Source of the DNA: Pseudomonadota bacterium
Lineage (GTDB): Bacteria > Pseudomonadota > Gammaproteobacteria > Burkholderiales > JABEVD01
Direction of reading: 5' to 3'
Assembly: GCA_021802655.1 (NCBI GenBank)
Contig: JAJZRP010000007.1
Location: 21,464-63,183, forward strand
Length of the DNA: 41,720 nt
Below the pieces are notes generated by a model that ran no database searches, was not told the DNA's origin, and was given only the letters and a program-made list of their open reading frames with translations. How positions within the stretch are numbered: the stretch's first letter is position 1; every line of letters starts with the position of its first letter. The translations under genes and the position numbers were made by a program. Positions 9,679 through 20,084 of this stretch are shown here, piece by piece.

Positions 9679-10031
9679 ACACGGACAAAATCAGGGAATA
9701 CCTGGATTCCAGCCTCGATACGATCGACGGCAAGATGCTGGAAGACCTGGAAAGCGCAAGGCAAAACGCGCTTTCCCGTTACGAGGCTTACGAACTCGCG
9801 CTGGAAGGGGGTGGCGCCCTTCATCTCCCGCACCCAAAAATCGGGGTATGGCTGCCCATGGCGGCATTCGTCCTCGGCGTATGCGCGATCCTGTACTGGG
9901 GAACAGCCAAGGAAACGCCGCCGCCGGATTCCACCGATATCGATGCAGCCTTGCTTGCGGACGACTTGCCGGTTCCGGCCTATACCGACCAGAAATTCTT
10001 CGATTCATGGCTAAACCGCTCCCAGCAATAA
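9675..10031 (+). CDS. DUF3619 single-pass membrane protein
   Basis: 118 residues: a cytoplasmic helical N-terminal part (about 1-55), one membrane helix (about 56-77, VWLPMAAFVLGVCAILYWG) and a short acidic proline-containing tail (DSTDIDAALLADDLPVPAY). This matches the DUF3619 family encoded directly after ECF sigma genes in betaproteobacteria. The coupling by a 4-bp overlap and the one-helix topology suggest an anti-sigma or sigma-tethering role, but that is inference; no zinc-binding ZAS motif is present. It overlaps the next gene by 25 bp. Confidence 0.8.
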   Translation: MNTDKIREYLDSSLDTIDGKMLEDLESARQNALSRYEAYELALEGGGALHLPHPKIGVWLPMAAFVLGVCAILYWGTAKETPPPDSTDIDAALLADDLPVPAYTDQKFFDSWLNRSQQ

Positions 10032-10447
10032 TTCTCGCGCTGTGCTTTTCCCTTCCGTCTTTCGCCATGGCGCAGAAGGCGCTGCAATGGAACCAGCTCT
10101 CCCCCCAGCAACGGGCAGTGCTCGCGCCACTTGCACCGCAATGGAACCGGCTCCCGGAATTCCAGAAGAAAAAGCTGCTTGGCGTGGCAAAGCGTTTCCC
10201 GCAACTCTCTCCCATCCAGCAAAAGCGCGTCCAGTCAAGGCTCGAGGAATGGAGCAGGCTTACACCCGAAGAGCGCATGCTCGCCAGAAGAAACTTCCAG
10301 AATCTGAAAAAGCTGCCCCCCGAAGAGCGCCGCGCAGTGCGGGAAAAGTGGCTGCGCTACAGGCAATTCGAAGGAACGAAACAGCGCAGTGCGCCGCTCC
10401 CGGCTAGCGCCGCTCAACCCACTGCAGCATCGCCACAGCAAAAATAA
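10007..10447 (+). CDS. DUF3106 exported protein
   Basis: 146 residues beginning with a signal peptide (MAKPLPAIILALCFSLPSFA, probable cut after AMA). The mature part is basic and built of repeats around W-x-x-L and L-x-P-x-(Q/E)-(Q/E)-R, for example LQWNQLSPQQRAVLAPLAPQ, RLEEWSRLTPEERMLARR and KLPPEERRAVREKW. This pattern is the DUF3106 family, which commonly follows the ECF sigma and DUF3619 genes. The repeats recall periplasmic stress proteins, but no activity is known to me. The frame overlaps DUF3619 by 25 bp, and the 3' end overlaps the lptG end on the other strand by 44 bp. Confidence 0.8.
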   Translation: MAKPLPAIILALCFSLPSFAMAQKALQWNQLSPQQRAVLAPLAPQWNRLPEFQKKKLLGVAKRFPQLSPIQQKRVQSRLEEWSRLTPEERMLARRNFQNLKKLPPEERRAVREKWLRYRQFEGTKQRSAPLPASAAQPTAASPQQK

Positions 10448-11477
10448 GGAAGATTATCGTCGGGGATGCCGCGCTCAGGAAAGGCGGCCAGTCGTTGATC
10501 AGTCCAAGGCGCGCGGACAACTGGTTCAGCAGGTAAAACACGAGACCGATCATGATTCCCGCCACGATCTTTGCGCCCACCCCCCCTTCGCGCCGCCTGT
10601 GGTAGGCGAACGGCAGGGAAATCAGCATCATGACCAGCACCGCGAACGGATAGACGAGCTTGGTCCAGAAGGCGATCTGGTATCTCGTCGCCTGCTGCTT
10701 GTTCTCCACCAGATGATTGATGTAGCGGTGCAACGTCAGAATGGACATGTGCTCGGGGAAAATCAGCAACACGCTCAAAAGATCCGGCGTGAGGATGGAC
10801 TTCCATTTGTAGTCCGGAATATCCGAAACTGAAACCGAGTCGGCATCGAAGCGGGTTTGCACGACATTTTCCAGCTTCCAGACATGCTCGCCCTGATAGC
10901 TTCCATTTTTTGCAAAACTGATCGATTTCAGCGCGTGCCTATCGTCGAATTCGAAAACCCTCACTCCAATCAGGGTAGTGTCTGGCAGAACTTCCCTCAC
11001 GTTGATGAAGCTCCCCTCGTCCTTGACCCACAGGCCCGAACGGAATTCCTGGGCGACGACGCTTTTCGTCGCCTTGAGCCGTAGCCGCTGTGCAGCGGCA
11101 TCGCTCAAAGGCGCCAGAAATTCGCCAAAAACAAAAGTCAATGCGACGAAAACAAGCCCTGTCTTGAGCAGGAATACCGCCAGATCTCTCCCGGACATGC
11201 CGGACACGCGCATTACCGTGATCTCCGAACTCGCACCGAGCTGAGCAAGGGCGAACAGGGTGCCTATCAGTGAAGCAATGGGGAAGAGTTCATAGACATG
11301 TCCCGGAATATTGAGCAATACGTAGACAACCGCATAGAGCAGATGGTAATTGCCGATTCCGACATCGTTCAGTTCATGGATGAGGTCGAGAAAAGTGAAC
11401 AATACAAGCAGGGCCGAGAACACCAGCAAGGTGCTTGCAAAAATCTGCCTGGCCAGATAGCGCTGGAGGATTTTCAT
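10404..11477 (-). CDS. lptG: LPS export ABC transporter permease LptG
   Basis: 357 residues with the YjgP/YjgQ layout: three helices in the first 110 residues, a periplasmic beta-jellyroll (about 130-265) and three helices at the end. With LptF and the LptB ATPase it forms the LptB2FG exporter that draws LPS from the inner membrane and pushes it onto the LptC-LptA bridge. The coupling segment ITVMRVSGMSGRDLAVFLL (about 84-103) is the part that contacts LptB. It overlaps lptF by 4 bp (ATGA). Confidence 0.94.
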   Translation of the reverse strand: MKILQRYLARQIFASTLLVFSALLVLFTFLDLIHELNDVGIGNYHLLYAVVYVLLNIPGHVYELFPIASLIGTLFALAQLGASSEITVMRVSGMSGRDLAVFLLKTGLVFVALTFVFGEFLAPLSDAAAQRLRLKATKSVVAQEFRSGLWVKDEGSFINVREVLPDTTLIGVRVFEFDDRHALKSISFAKNGSYQGEHVWKLENVVQTRFDADSVSVSDIPDYKWKSILTPDLLSVLLIFPEHMSILTLHRYINHLVENKQQATRYQIAFWTKLVYPFAVLVMMLISLPFAYHRRREGGVGAKIVAGIMIGLVFYLLNQLSARLGLINDWPPFLSAASPTIIFLIFAVAMLQWVERR

Positions 11478-12586
11478 GTTCTCCTCCTGAAAAACGGGAA
11501 ACCGGAAATCCGCCAGTAGAAAAGGATTGTCAAAATGGCGATCATTCCGACATGCACCCCGGAAAGGCCGATCAGCGGTCCGATCTTCCGGCGCATCACC
11601 CAGACCGTTGACATGCTGAATATATTATTGTAAATCATATAGATAAGTATCGCCATGACGATATTGAGCGATCTCCCCGCACGGGGATTCACGAAGCTGA
11701 GCGGGATGGCAAGGAGCGCGAGGAGCAGGGCACTCAATGGCATGCCGGTCCGCCAGCCGAGTTCGGCCACATTCACAGGCGTTTCGTTGCGAAGCAGTTC
11801 GGTGGTGGGAAGCGCCTTGGCCTCGGGAATGCCTGACTTCACTTCGGAAGCCTCCGTACGCATTTCATAGCGTTCAAAATGCATGATCCTGTAGTCCGGG
11901 AACCCTTCCCTCCCTTCGTAGCGGGTACCGTTGAGCAGAACCAGAAACTTGTCGCCGTTATCCTTTATTTCCTGATAACCCGAATTGGCAACTATCGTCC
12001 CCACCTTGTCGTTCTGGGTGGTCTGCACAAAAATGTTGCTCACCCGGTTATTCAGCCCCTGCTCAAAGAAATAGACGCGGTCGGCCTGGCTCGATTCGCG
12101 GAAAACGCCGGGCGCAAGATTGGTCATTTCCTCGCGGCTCTCGAGTTCCTTTCTGAATCTGTCGCTCTGGGATATCGCCCAGGGTGTCAGGCTGAAGCTC
12201 AGAACGGCTATGGTCAGGATGAAAGGCGCAGCGAAAAAAACCACCGGTCTGATCCATCTCAGAAGACTCACCCCGCTCACGAACCAGACGGTCATTTCGC
12301 TGTCCTGATAGCTTCTCGTCAGAGTAAGCAACACCGAAATGAACAAGGTAATGGAAAGCAGGACGGGAAGATAGTTGAGCGCGGAAAACCCGAGCAGGAC
12401 AGCCACCCCTTTCGCAGCCAGCGTTCCGCTCGCGGCTTCCGCAAGCAGGCGACTCAACTGGGTCACGACGACAATCCCCAGCAGCACCGAAAAAACGGCG
12501 AGCGCAACGCCGGAGAGTTCGCGTTGCACGCTCTCGTCGAACAGCCGCTTTGACTTTTTGCCGGCAGTCCGTGGATAATTCGTCAT
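11474..12586 (-). CDS. lptF: LPS export ABC transporter permease LptF
   Basis: 370 residues in the LptF/LptG fold: N-terminal helices starting at [20 protein letters not shown], the coupling segment [17 protein letters not shown], a periplasmic domain with FREE-type elements ([18 protein letters not shown]), and three C-terminal helices. Partner of LptG and LptB in LPS extraction. Two starts are possible, ATG 12586 and ATG 12601; neither has a strong ribosome site, and relatives start nearer to the FDESVQREL segment. It is divergent from pepA with only about 35 bp between start codons, the common arrangement in beta- and gammaproteobacteria. Confidence 0.93.
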   Translation of the reverse strand: MTNYPRTAGKKSKRLFDESVQRELSGVALAVFSVLLGIVVVTQLSRLLAEAASGTLAAKGVAVLLGFSALNYLPVLLSITLFISVLLTLTRSYQDSEMTVWFVSGVSLLRWIRPVVFFAAPFILTIAVLSFSLTPWAISQSDRFRKELESREEMTNLAPGVFRESSQADRVYFFEQGLNNRVSNIFVQTTQNDKVGTIVANSGYQEIKDNGDKFLVLLNGTRYEGREGFPDYRIMHFERYEMRTEASEVKSGIPEAKALPTTELLRNETPVNVAELGWRTGMPLSALLLALLAIPLSFVNPRAGRSLNIVMAILIYMIYNNIFSMSTVWVMRRKIGPLIGLSGVHVGMIAILTILFYWRISGFPFFRRRT

Positions 12587-12621
12587 CGGCTCTGAACGCA
12601 TCGCCTTCGCAGGAGAAAAAC

Positions 12622-14103
12622 TTGGAATTTAGCATAAAAAGCGCCCTTCCGGAAAAACTGAAGACTGGCTGCATCGCAATCGGCATATTTGAAACCCGGA
12701 AATTGAGCGATGCCGCAAAATCGCTCGACGACGCATCGGGCGGCCATATTTCCGGCATCCTCAAGCGCGGCGACATGGAAGGGCGCAGCGGTTCCAGCCT
12801 CATCCTGCACCATGTTCCTGGCATTGCGGCAGAGCGGGTGCTGTTGGTAGGCCTCGGCAAGGAAGCGGAATTCGCCGAAAAAGCCTATATCGATGCCATC
12901 CATGCCGCACTGGAAGCCATCCGCAATACCGGCGCGAAAGATGCCGCCTTCTACTTCACCGCCATCCCGGTCAAGGACAGAAACGCGGAATGGAACATCC
13001 ATCATGCCGTGCTCGAGGTCATGGATGGCCTCTATCATTTCGACAAAATGAAGAGCAAACCCGGGAACAAGCGGGATACGCTCAAGAAACTTTCCCTTTT
13101 TGCGCTGGACACCGGAGCCGAACTTGCACTGAAGCAGGGAATCGCGGTGGCGGAAGGCGTGAATTTCGCCAAGGATCTCGGAAATCTCCCGGGCAATGTC
13201 TGCACCCCCAGCTATCTCGCCGGCCAGGCGCTCGAAATCGCAAAGGAATTCAAGCTCGAATCACGCATCCTCGAACAGAAGGACATGAAGGCCCTCGGCA
13301 TGGGCTCCCTCCTTTCGGTCACACGCGGCAGCCATGAGCCTCCCAAACTGATCGTGCTCGAATACCGTGGCGCTGCAAAAAACAAAAAACCTGTCGCTCT
13401 GGTCGGAAAGGGCATCACTTTCGATTCGGGCGGGATCTCGCTCAAACCGGGCGCAGACATGGACGAGATGAAATACGACATGTGCGGCGCTGCGAGCGTT
13501 CTCGGCGCGATCAGGGCAGCCGCGCAAATGAAGCTCCGACTCAATATCGTCGCGATCGTGCCGAGCTGCGAAAATATGCCCGGCGGGAGCGCGACGAAAC
13601 CCGGCGACATCGTCACCAGCATGTCCGGGCAAACCATTGAAGTGCTCAACACGGACGCAGAGGGGCGCCTCATTTTGTGCGATGCGCTCACCTATGCCGA
13701 AAAGTTCGACCCCGAAACCGTGGTCGATGTCGCAACCTTGACCGGCGCCTGCGTGATCGCGCTCGGGCATGTCGCATCCGGCCTCTACAGCAACGACGAG
13801 GCCCTGGCTTCCGAGCTACTCGAAGCCGGAAAACAAGCGCGCGACCGCGCCTGGCAGATGCCGCTCTGGGAAGATTACCAGGAACAGCTGAAAAGCAATT
13901 TTGCCGACATGGCCAATATCGGCGGCCGCCCGGCGGGAAGCGTCACCGCAGCCTGCTTTCTCGCAAGGTTCACGAAACAATTCCGCTGGGCGCACCTGGA
14001 TGTCGCAGGCACGGCGCATCGCTCGGGCAAACACAAGGGGTCGACCGGCCGCCCCGTTCCGCTGCTTACCCGATTCCTGATAGAACGCTCCAGCGGCGCA
14101 TGA
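12622..14103 (+). CDS. pepA: Leucyl aminopeptidase (cytosol aminopeptidase, M17)
   Basis: A 493-residue two-metal exopeptidase releasing N-terminal residues, acting as a hexamer in the cytoplasm; relatives such as E. coli PepA also bind DNA. The metal and catalytic elements are [14 protein letters not shown] (from about residue 262), YDMCGAASV, and the M17 signature NTDAEGRL (about 343-350). The start is TTG 12622, with AGGAG six bases upstream; the resulting MEFSIKS N-terminus matches relatives, whereas the upstream open frame does not. Its stop overlaps the holC ATG (ATGA). Confidence 0.95.
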   Translation: MEFSIKSALPEKLKTGCIAIGIFETRKLSDAAKSLDDASGGHISGILKRGDMEGRSGSSLILHHVPGIAAERVLLVGLGKEAEFAEKAYIDAIHAALEAIRNTGAKDAAFYFTAIPVKDRNAEWNIHHAVLEVMDGLYHFDKMKSKPGNKRDTLKKLSLFALDTGAELALKQGIAVAEGVNFAKDLGNLPGNVCTPSYLAGQALEIAKEFKLESRILEQKDMKALGMGSLLSVTRGSHEPPKLIVLEYRGAAKNKKPVALVGKGITFDSGGISLKPGADMDEMKYDMCGAASVLGAIRAAAQMKLRLNIVAIVPSCENMPGGSATKPGDIVTSMSGQTIEVLNTDAEGRLILCDALTYAEKFDPETVVDVATLTGACVIALGHVASGLYSNDEALASELLEAGKQARDRAWQMPLWEDYQEQLKSNFADMANIGGRPAGSVTAACFLARFTKQFRWAHLDVAGTAHRSGKHKGSTGRPVPLLTRFLIERSSGA

Positions 14104-14519
14104 CGCGGATCGATTTCTACACGCATGCCGAAAACAGGCTGCAAACCGCATGCAGGCTGAGTGCCAAGGCCGTCAAGCAGGGTTTGCGCGTCATGATCCT
14201 CACCCCCGACATCGAGACCAGCAGGCAGCTCGACGAAATGCTCTGGCGCTATCCCCCCACGGGATTCATTCCCCATTGCCATGCGAGCGACCCCGTCGCT
14301 GAAGTGACCCCCGTCATCATCGCCGAAGCAGGCGAAGCGCTTCCCCACGACGAAGTCCTGCTCAACCTGAAAAACGACTCTCCACCATTTTTCAGCCGCT
14401 TTCAGCGCCTCGTCGAAATTGTGGACAAGGATGGAGAAAAGGATGCGAGGGAAAGGTACCGTTTCTACCGCGACAGGGGATACGAAATCCACCACCACAA
14501 GCTCGGAGAAGGCGGATGA
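14100..14519 (+). CDS. holC: DNA polymerase III chi subunit
   Basis: 139 residues, the usual length of HolC. Family marks are the N-terminal [20 protein letters not shown], the [12 protein letters not shown] segment, and [22 protein letters not shown] near residues 90-111. Chi links the clamp loader to single-stranded-DNA-binding protein. It is coupled to both neighbours by 4-bp overlaps (pepA ATGA, valS ATGA), the conserved pepA-holC-valS order. Confidence 0.93.
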   Translation: MTRIDFYTHAENRLQTACRLSAKAVKQGLRVMILTPDIETSRQLDEMLWRYPPTGFIPHCHASDPVAEVTPVIIAEAGEALPHDEVLLNLKNDSPPFFSRFQRLVEIVDKDGEKDARERYRFYRDRGYEIHHHKLGEGG

Positions 14520-17515
14520 GTCCGGAGGACGAAGCATTCAGAAAAATGGATGCGCTTTTCAGGAAGCACAAAGGGGAGCCATCGAATCAGGAAACCATTC
14601 CGACATTGACCGAGATCGTCGGCCAACCCGGAGGGGACCGGATGAGCGACCTGACAGGCAATATACTGCAAACATTGGACAAGAAACTCGACGCCTTCAG
14701 GCAGGAGATGAAAGAATTCATCCAGGCGGCCGTAAAAGAGGCCGTGCAGCAAAACAATCCGACAGAAAAGATCATGGAACTTGCAAAAAGCTTCGAACCC
14801 GAAACGATAGAAAGTCGCTGGTATCCCCTGTGGGAGTCCTCCGGCTATTTCAAGCCCAGGCATACTCACGCGGCGCCCCCCTATTCGATCATGCTCCCCC
14901 CGCCCAATGTGACGGGAACCCTGCACATGGGCCATGCCTTCCAGGATACCCTGATGGACTGCCTGATCCGCCACAGCAGGATGAAAGGCAGTCCGACCTT
15001 GTGGCAGCCGGGAACCGACCATGCGGGCATTGCCACTCAGATCGTGGTCGAGCGCCAGCTCGAAGCGAAGGGACTGGACAGGCGCGCCATGGGGCGGGAA
15101 CAATTCCTCGAACATGTCTGGCAGTGGAAGGACGAATCGGGCTCCACCATCACGCGCCAGATGAGGCGCCTCGGCGCTTCCGCCGACTGGTCCAGGGAGC
15201 GCTTCACCATGGACGAAGGGCCCTCCAAGGCGGTGACCGAGGTTTTCGTCAGGCTTTACGAGGAAGGCCTGATCTACCGCGGCAAACGCCTCGTCAACTG
15301 GGATCCGGTGCTGCAAACCGCGGTGTCGGACCTGGAAGTGGTCTCCGAAGAAACCGAAGGGCATCTCTGGTACATCCGCTATCCGGTTGAGAACAGCGAC
15401 GAATATCTGGAGGTCGCCACCACGAGGCCGGAAACCATGCTCGGGGATGCCGCTGTTGCGGTCCACCCGGAGGACTGGCGCTACAGTCATCTCGTCGGCC
15501 GCCATGTCAGGCTCCCCCTTTGCGAGCGCTCCATCCCCATCATTGCCGACGATTACGTCGATCCGGAATTCGGCTCGGGCTGCGTCAAGATCACGCCTGC
15601 CCACGACTTCAACGATTACCAGGTCGGCCTGCGCCACAATCTGGTTCCGATCGGCATCTTCACGCCGGATGCGAAAATCAGCGACATGGCTCCCCTCGAA
15701 TACCAGGGACTGGACCGGTTCGACGCCAGGCGCCGGATCCTCAAAGACCTGGAGGAAGCCGGACTCCTGCTGCAGACCAAACCGCACAAGCTGATGGTCC
15801 CGAAAAGCGACAGGACGCATACCGTGATCGAGCCGATGCTCACCGATCAGTGGTTCGTCTCCATGGAAAAACTGGCGAAACCCGCCATTTCGGCAGTGAA
15901 AACGGGAGAAATCAGGTTCGTTCCGGAAAACTGGTCGAATACCTATTTCCAGTGGCTCGAAAACATTCAGGACTGGTGCATTTCGCGCCAGCTCTGGTGG
16001 GGACACAGGATTCCCGCCTGGTACGACGAAGACGGCAACGTTTATGTCGGCAGGACCCTCGAAGAAGCTCAAGGCAATGCAGGTGACGGGCGTAAACTGA
16101 TACAGGACGAAGACGTGCTGGACACCTGGTTCAGTTCGGCGCTGTGGCCCTTCTCCACCCTGGGATGGCCTCTTGAAACCTCGGAACTCGAAACCTTCCT
16201 GCCGACTTCCGTCCTCGTCACCGGCTTCGACATCATTTTCTTCTGGGTGGCGCGCATGGTCATGATGACCCTGCATTTCACCGGGAAAGCACCCTTCAGG
16301 GAAGTTTACGTGCACGGCCTGATACGGGATTCGGAAGGGCAGAAGATGAGCAAGTCCAAGGGCAACGTGATCGACCCCATCGACCTCATCGACGGCATCT
16401 CGCTCGAAGATCTGGTGCAAAAGCGCACCAGCAACCTGATGAATCCGAAACAGAGGGAGGCCATCGAAAAGGCGACGAGAAAGCACTTCGGTAACGGCAT
16501 CCCGGCATTCGGAACGGATGCATTGCGCTTCACTTTCGCGAGCCTCGCCTCGCACGGGCGCGACATCAAGTTCGATCTCAACCGCTGCGAAGGCTACCGC
16601 AATTTCTGCAACAAGCTGTGGAACGCAACGCGTTTCGTGCTGATGAATACCGAAGGCAGGGACACCGGCCTCGACGGCGACAGGCCTCTGAAATTTTCCG
16701 ATGCCGACAGGTGGATCATCTCGCGCCTGCAGCAAGCCGAGAACGAGATGGAAGAAGCTTTTTCCAGCTACCGCTTCGACATGGCATCCCGCGCCCTCTA
16801 CGAATTCGTCTGGGACGAATACTGCGACTGGTACCTCGAGCTTGCCAAGGTGCAGCTCAATGGCGGCGACGAGGCCGAGCAGCGTGCAACCCGCAAAACC
16901 CTGGTGCGCGTGCTGGAGGCGACATTGCGCCTAGCCCACCCGATCATTCCCTTCATCACCGAAGAACTCTGGCAGAAAGTCGCCCCGCTTGCCGGAAAAT
17001 CCGGAGAGACCATCATGCTCCAGCCCTATCCGGTTGCGGACGAGGCGCGCGTGGACCTGCATGCCACTGCGAACATTGCATTGCTCAAGGAAATGGTCGA
17101 GGCATGCAGGAAATTGAGGGGCGAAATGAATCTTTCTCCGGGCGAGAAGGTGCCGCTCGCTGTCGCGGGAGAAACCAAAACCATCGAATCCTTCTCACCC
17201 TATCTCAAGGCTCTGGCCAGGCTCTCGGATGTGAGCGCCGCAAGCGAACTGCCCAAAATCGATGCGCCTGTCGCGATAGCCGGAGAATTCAGGCTGATGC
17301 TCGAAATCGAGATCGATGTCGGAGCCGAATTGGCACGGCTGGACAAGGAAATCGGCAAGATCGGGAACGAGATCGACAAATGCGAAGCCAAGCTTTCCAA
17401 TCCCGGATTCGTCGAACGCGCCCCGGCCGCCGTCGTCGAGCAGGAGCGGGCCCGACTTGCCGGCTTCGCCTCGACATTGGCGCAGTTGAAAGCGCAGCGT
17501 GGAAAGCTCGGATGA
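14516..17515 (+). CDS. valS: Valyl-tRNA synthetase with an in-frame N-terminal extension
   Basis: A class I synthetase charging tRNA-Val. The frame is 999 codons. The canonical enzyme begins at residue 87 ([23 protein letters not shown] 14774) and is 913 residues long. It has the HMGH motif at about 137-140, the editing domain ([10 protein letters not shown]), KMSKS at 610-614 and the C-terminal coiled-coil arm. The first 86 residues ([15 protein letters not shown], then [13 protein letters not shown] and an amphipathic helix) look like a small separate protein usually found between holC and valS in relatives, but here no stop codon divides them. ATG 14516 overlaps the holC stop, so translation from there would make a fusion. 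ATG 14774 has no clear ribosome site of its own. Confidence 0.95.
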   Translation: MSPEDEAFRKMDALFRKHKGEPSNQETIPTLTEIVGQPGGDRMSDLTGNILQTLDKKLDAFRQEMKEFIQAAVKEAVQQNNPTEKIMELAKSFEPETIESRWYPLWESSGYFKPRHTHAAPPYSIMLPPPNVTGTLHMGHAFQDTLMDCLIRHSRMKGSPTLWQPGTDHAGIATQIVVERQLEAKGLDRRAMGREQFLEHVWQWKDESGSTITRQMRRLGASADWSRERFTMDEGPSKAVTEVFVRLYEEGLIYRGKRLVNWDPVLQTAVSDLEVVSEETEGHLWYIRYPVENSDEYLEVATTRPETMLGDAAVAVHPEDWRYSHLVGRHVRLPLCERSIPIIADDYVDPEFGSGCVKITPAHDFNDYQVGLRHNLVPIGIFTPDAKISDMAPLEYQGLDRFDARRRILKDLEEAGLLLQTKPHKLMVPKSDRTHTVIEPMLTDQWFVSMEKLAKPAISAVKTGEIRFVPENWSNTYFQWLENIQDWCISRQLWWGHRIPAWYDEDGNVYVGRTLEEAQGNAGDGRKLIQDEDVLDTWFSSALWPFSTLGWPLETSELETFLPTSVLVTGFDIIFFWVARMVMMTLHFTGKAPFREVYVHGLIRDSEGQKMSKSKGNVIDPIDLIDGISLEDLVQKRTSNLMNPKQREAIEKATRKHFGNGIPAFGTDALRFTFASLASHGRDIKFDLNRCEGYRNFCNKLWNATRFVLMNTEGRDTGLDGDRPLKFSDADRWIISRLQQAENEMEEAFSSYRFDMASRALYEFVWDEYCDWYLELAKVQLNGGDEAEQRATRKTLVRVLEATLRLAHPIIPFITEELWQKVAPLAGKSGETIMLQPYPVADEARVDLHATANIALLKEMVEACRKLRGEMNLSPGEKVPLAVAGETKTIESFSPYLKALARLSDVSAASELPKIDAPVAIAGEFRLMLEIEIDVGAELARLDKEIGKIGNEIDKCEAKLSNPGFVERAPAAVVEQERARLAGFASTLAQLKAQRGKLG

Positions 17516-18848
17516 GCTTTTCCATGAAGGCTGCCGCCTCATGGCATCGGGCGAGCCGGATGCGGCGATCGCCTGTTTCAGGAACGCGATAGAACAGCAG
17601 CCCGACTGCTTCGAGGCTTATACCAATCTCGGCATCCTGCTGCAACAACGCGGAAGCCTCGCCCAGGCTGAAGCGGCGTTCAGGCTTTCGCTCGCCATCC
17701 GCCCCAGCCCCGAGACGCTCTCCAATCTCGCCGATCTGTTCGCCAGATCGGGGCGCTTCGATGAATCCGAAATCCTCTACAGGCAGTCCCTTGCCCTCGA
17801 TCCCAAACCCGCAACCTATTCGAACTACGGTGCCCTGCTCGCCTGCCTGAAGCGGGACAAGGAAGCGGAAACCTGCTTCAGAACTTCCCTGGAACTGGCC
17901 CCGGACAATCCGAACACCCGCTTCAATTTCGCCTATCTGCTCCTCGCGCAGGGACGCTTCTCAGAAGGATGGGAAAATCTGGAAGCGCGCCACCCGGGTA
18001 AAATCAACGTCCCCGAGCTTCCCTTTCCAAGATGGGAAGGCGAAGCCCTCGAGGGGAAGTCGCTGCTCGTCTGGCCGGAGTTCGGATTCGGCGATGAGAT
18101 CCAGTTCTGCCGCTATCTTCCCCTGCTCAAAGAAGCAGGTGCTTCCAGAATCGCTCTGGCTTGCAGGGAAGAACTCGAAACGCTTTTCGAAACCCTGGAA
18201 GGGGCGGACGAGGTATGGCCGGTGAAGAAAGGCTTGCCGGACGAACCTTTCGATTTTTGGACCATGCCGCTTTCCATTCCGCATCACCTCCGGACCGGGA
18301 TTGAATCCATCCCTGCAGAAATCCCCTACCTTTTTGCTGCTCCCGAAAGAATCGAAAAATGGCAAGGAAGCATGCCAGACGAAGGCAAGATGCATGTTGG
18401 ACTCGTCTGGAAGGGAAACCCACTGCACGAAAACGACGCCAGGCGCTCTCTTTCCTCACTTTCCATGCTCTCCCCCTTGTGGGATGTCGAAAATGTCGCT
18501 TTCGTCAGCCTGCAGAAGGGTGACGGGGAAAATGAAGCGAAGCATTTTTTTCTTCCCCTTACTCATCTAGGCTCCGAAATAAAGGATTTCGCAGACAGCG
18601 CAGCCATCCTTTCCATGCTCGATCTCGTGATTTCGGTCGACACGTCCATCGCCCATCTCGCCGGGGCAATCGGCAAGCCCTGCTGGGTGATGCTCCCGCA
18701 ATTCAAGACAGACTGGCGCTGGCTGAAGGATCGAGACGATTCCCCCTGGTACCCGACGATGCGTCTTTTCAGGCAGGGAAAGGATGGCGACTGGGAAAGC
18801 GTGATCCTGAAAATCCGGGACGCATTGCAAGCTATTCCTGCGCGATAG
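17499..18848 (+). CDS. TPR protein with a C-terminal glycosyltransferase-like domain
   Basis: 449 residues. Positions 1 to about 165 hold four to five tetratricopeptide repeats (for example [20 protein letters not shown] and [20 protein letters not shown]). From about 180 to the end it resembles the GT9/GT41-like fold seen in many bacterial TPR proteins, with [29 protein letters not shown] and the sugar-nucleotide-type segment [20 protein letters not shown]. No signal peptide is seen. The acceptor could be a protein or a surface polysaccharide; activity is not shown. The GTG start at 17499 overlaps the valS end by 17 bp. ATG 17541 is an alternative that would cut into the first repeat. Confidence 0.8.
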   Translation: MESSDELFHEGCRLMASGEPDAAIACFRNAIEQQPDCFEAYTNLGILLQQRGSLAQAEAAFRLSLAIRPSPETLSNLADLFARSGRFDESEILYRQSLALDPKPATYSNYGALLACLKRDKEAETCFRTSLELAPDNPNTRFNFAYLLLAQGRFSEGWENLEARHPGKINVPELPFPRWEGEALEGKSLLVWPEFGFGDEIQFCRYLPLLKEAGASRIALACREELETLFETLEGADEVWPVKKGLPDEPFDFWTMPLSIPHHLRTGIESIPAEIPYLFAAPERIEKWQGSMPDEGKMHVGLVWKGNPLHENDARRSLSSLSMLSPLWDVENVAFVSLQKGDGENEAKHFFLPLTHLGSEIKDFADSAAILSMLDLVISVDTSIAHLAGAIGKPCWVMLPQFKTDWRWLKDRDDSPWYPTMRLFRQGKDGDWESVILKIRDALQAIPAR

Positions 18849-19725
18849 CGGGATCCGGGGATTCGTGGCGGCGCATGCCCAGATAGGCGATCAGGGAAAG
18901 AGCAAGGCCGATCAGCAGCATGCCGAGCGCTTCCAGATGCGAGGGCACTTCCCCGAGCTGCAGCCATGCCGCAAGCACCCCTATCACCGGAGCGAGCAGG
19001 GAAACCATGCTCGCCGTTCCGGCAGAGAGATTCCTGAGGGCATAAAGCCAGAGCAGCCAAGCCAGGGCATTCGCCGCAACGACATTGTAAAGCACTGCCC
19101 CTGCAAGGTAATAGGTCCATACCACAGGCTTTTCCGGAAAAACCAGGGCAATGAAGACAAGCGGAAGGGAGCCGATCAGCATCTGCCATGCGGTGAAGGA
19201 AAAGAGATCCATTTCCGGCGCAGCTTTGTGCAGCTTTTTGGCCATGATCACGGAAAGCGCCCAGCACAGCCCTCCCGATACCGCCAGAAGATCGCTCAGA
19301 ACGCTCCCCTTCATATGCCAGGGCTCGAGGATGCAAACCAGTCCTGCACAGGATGCTGCGACGACGATCCACTGCAGCCCCCCGATTTTCTCCCCCAGGA
19401 GGGGCCAGGCGAGCAGCATCACCCAGAAAGGCATGGTGTAGCTCAATACCGCGACCTTCCCCGCCCCTCCCGTGACCAGTGCCAGAACGACGAGCCCGGT
19501 GAAGCCGCACGTCTGAAGCAGCCCGATCAGGGCAGTCTGTGGAATGCAAGTGGGGCGCAGCGGCCTTTTCAACAGGGGCAGGAGAAGAAGCATCAGGATC
19601 GCTGCGAAAAAGGTGCGCATCGCGGCGAACTGGAAGGGGCCGACATGTTGAAGGGCGGACTTCATCACCACCCAGTTGTAGCCCCAAATGACCGCGAGAA
19701 GAACGAGCGCTGCGAGCGGCTTCAT
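18832..19725 (-). CDS. EamA/DMT-superfamily transporter
   Basis: 297 residues with ten predicted membrane helices in two EamA halves; the first starts LAALVLLAVIWGYNWVVMKS and the second SDLLAVSGGLCWALSVIMAK. Such permeases export amino acids or other metabolites, but the substrate cannot be told. The start at 19725 overlaps the VOC gene stop by 4 bp; the end overlaps the TPR gene on the other strand by 17 bp. It is the last gene of the FmdB-DUF502-aspS-VOC-EamA run. Confidence 0.88.
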   Translation of the reverse strand: MKPLAALVLLAVIWGYNWVVMKSALQHVGPFQFAAMRTFFAAILMLLLLPLLKRPLRPTCIPQTALIGLLQTCGFTGLVVLALVTGGAGKVAVLSYTMPFWVMLLAWPLLGEKIGGLQWIVVAASCAGLVCILEPWHMKGSVLSDLLAVSGGLCWALSVIMAKKLHKAAPEMDLFSFTAWQMLIGSLPLVFIALVFPEKPVVWTYYLAGAVLYNVVAANALAWLLWLYALRNLSAGTASMVSLLAPVIGVLAAWLQLGEVPSHLEALGMLLIGLALSLIAYLGMRRHESPDPAIAQE

Positions 19726-20084
19726 GATTCGACGAATTCCAGGGCGTTGCCATCGGGATCACGGCAGAACAGCGCGCGCCTCCCGGAGCGGCTCAAGCTG
19801 AACGGGACTTCGGCATCAAGAAGCCTGGCGGAGAGCGCCTCAAGATTCGGGACGGACAAGGCAACATGCCTGTCCCGCCCGGCATGTTCCGGATCAACTC
19901 TCCCGGAATCGGGATCGGGCAACTGCAACAGATGAATCTGTTGCCCGGGCTCGAGCTGATACCAGATCCCCGGGAAACCGAGATCCGGTCTGTTTGGGTC
20001 GGTATCCAGGCCGAGAATGCCTCCGTAGAAACTTCGGGAAGCTTCCAGATTCGACACCAGGAAGGAGGCATGGAGAATCCGCAT
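19722..20084 (-). CDS. VOC-superfamily (glyoxalase/bleomycin-resistance fold) protein
   Basis: A 120-residue single-module VOC protein of two beta-alpha-beta-beta-beta units. Probable metal ligands sit at the family positions: His5 (ILHASFLV), His51 (QIHLLQL), His73 (RHVALSV) and Glu116 (NALEFVE). Members include glyoxalase I, dioxygenases and antibiotic-binding proteins, and this one cannot be assigned further. Its ATG shares a base with the aspS stop (TGATG), so it is translationally coupled to aspS. Confidence 0.85.
   Translation of the reverse strand: MRILHASFLVSNLEASRSFYGGILGLDTDPNRPDLGFPGIWYQLEPGQQIHLLQLPDPDSGRVDPEHAGRDRHVALSVPNLEALSARLLDAEVPFSLSRSGRRALFCRDPDGNALEFVES

Noticed and set aside
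14465-16735. A 756-codon open frame antisense to valS
   Set aside because: It is the complement of valS with biased codon use; the peptide is low in recognisable structure and no ribosome site or family fits, while valS is certain.
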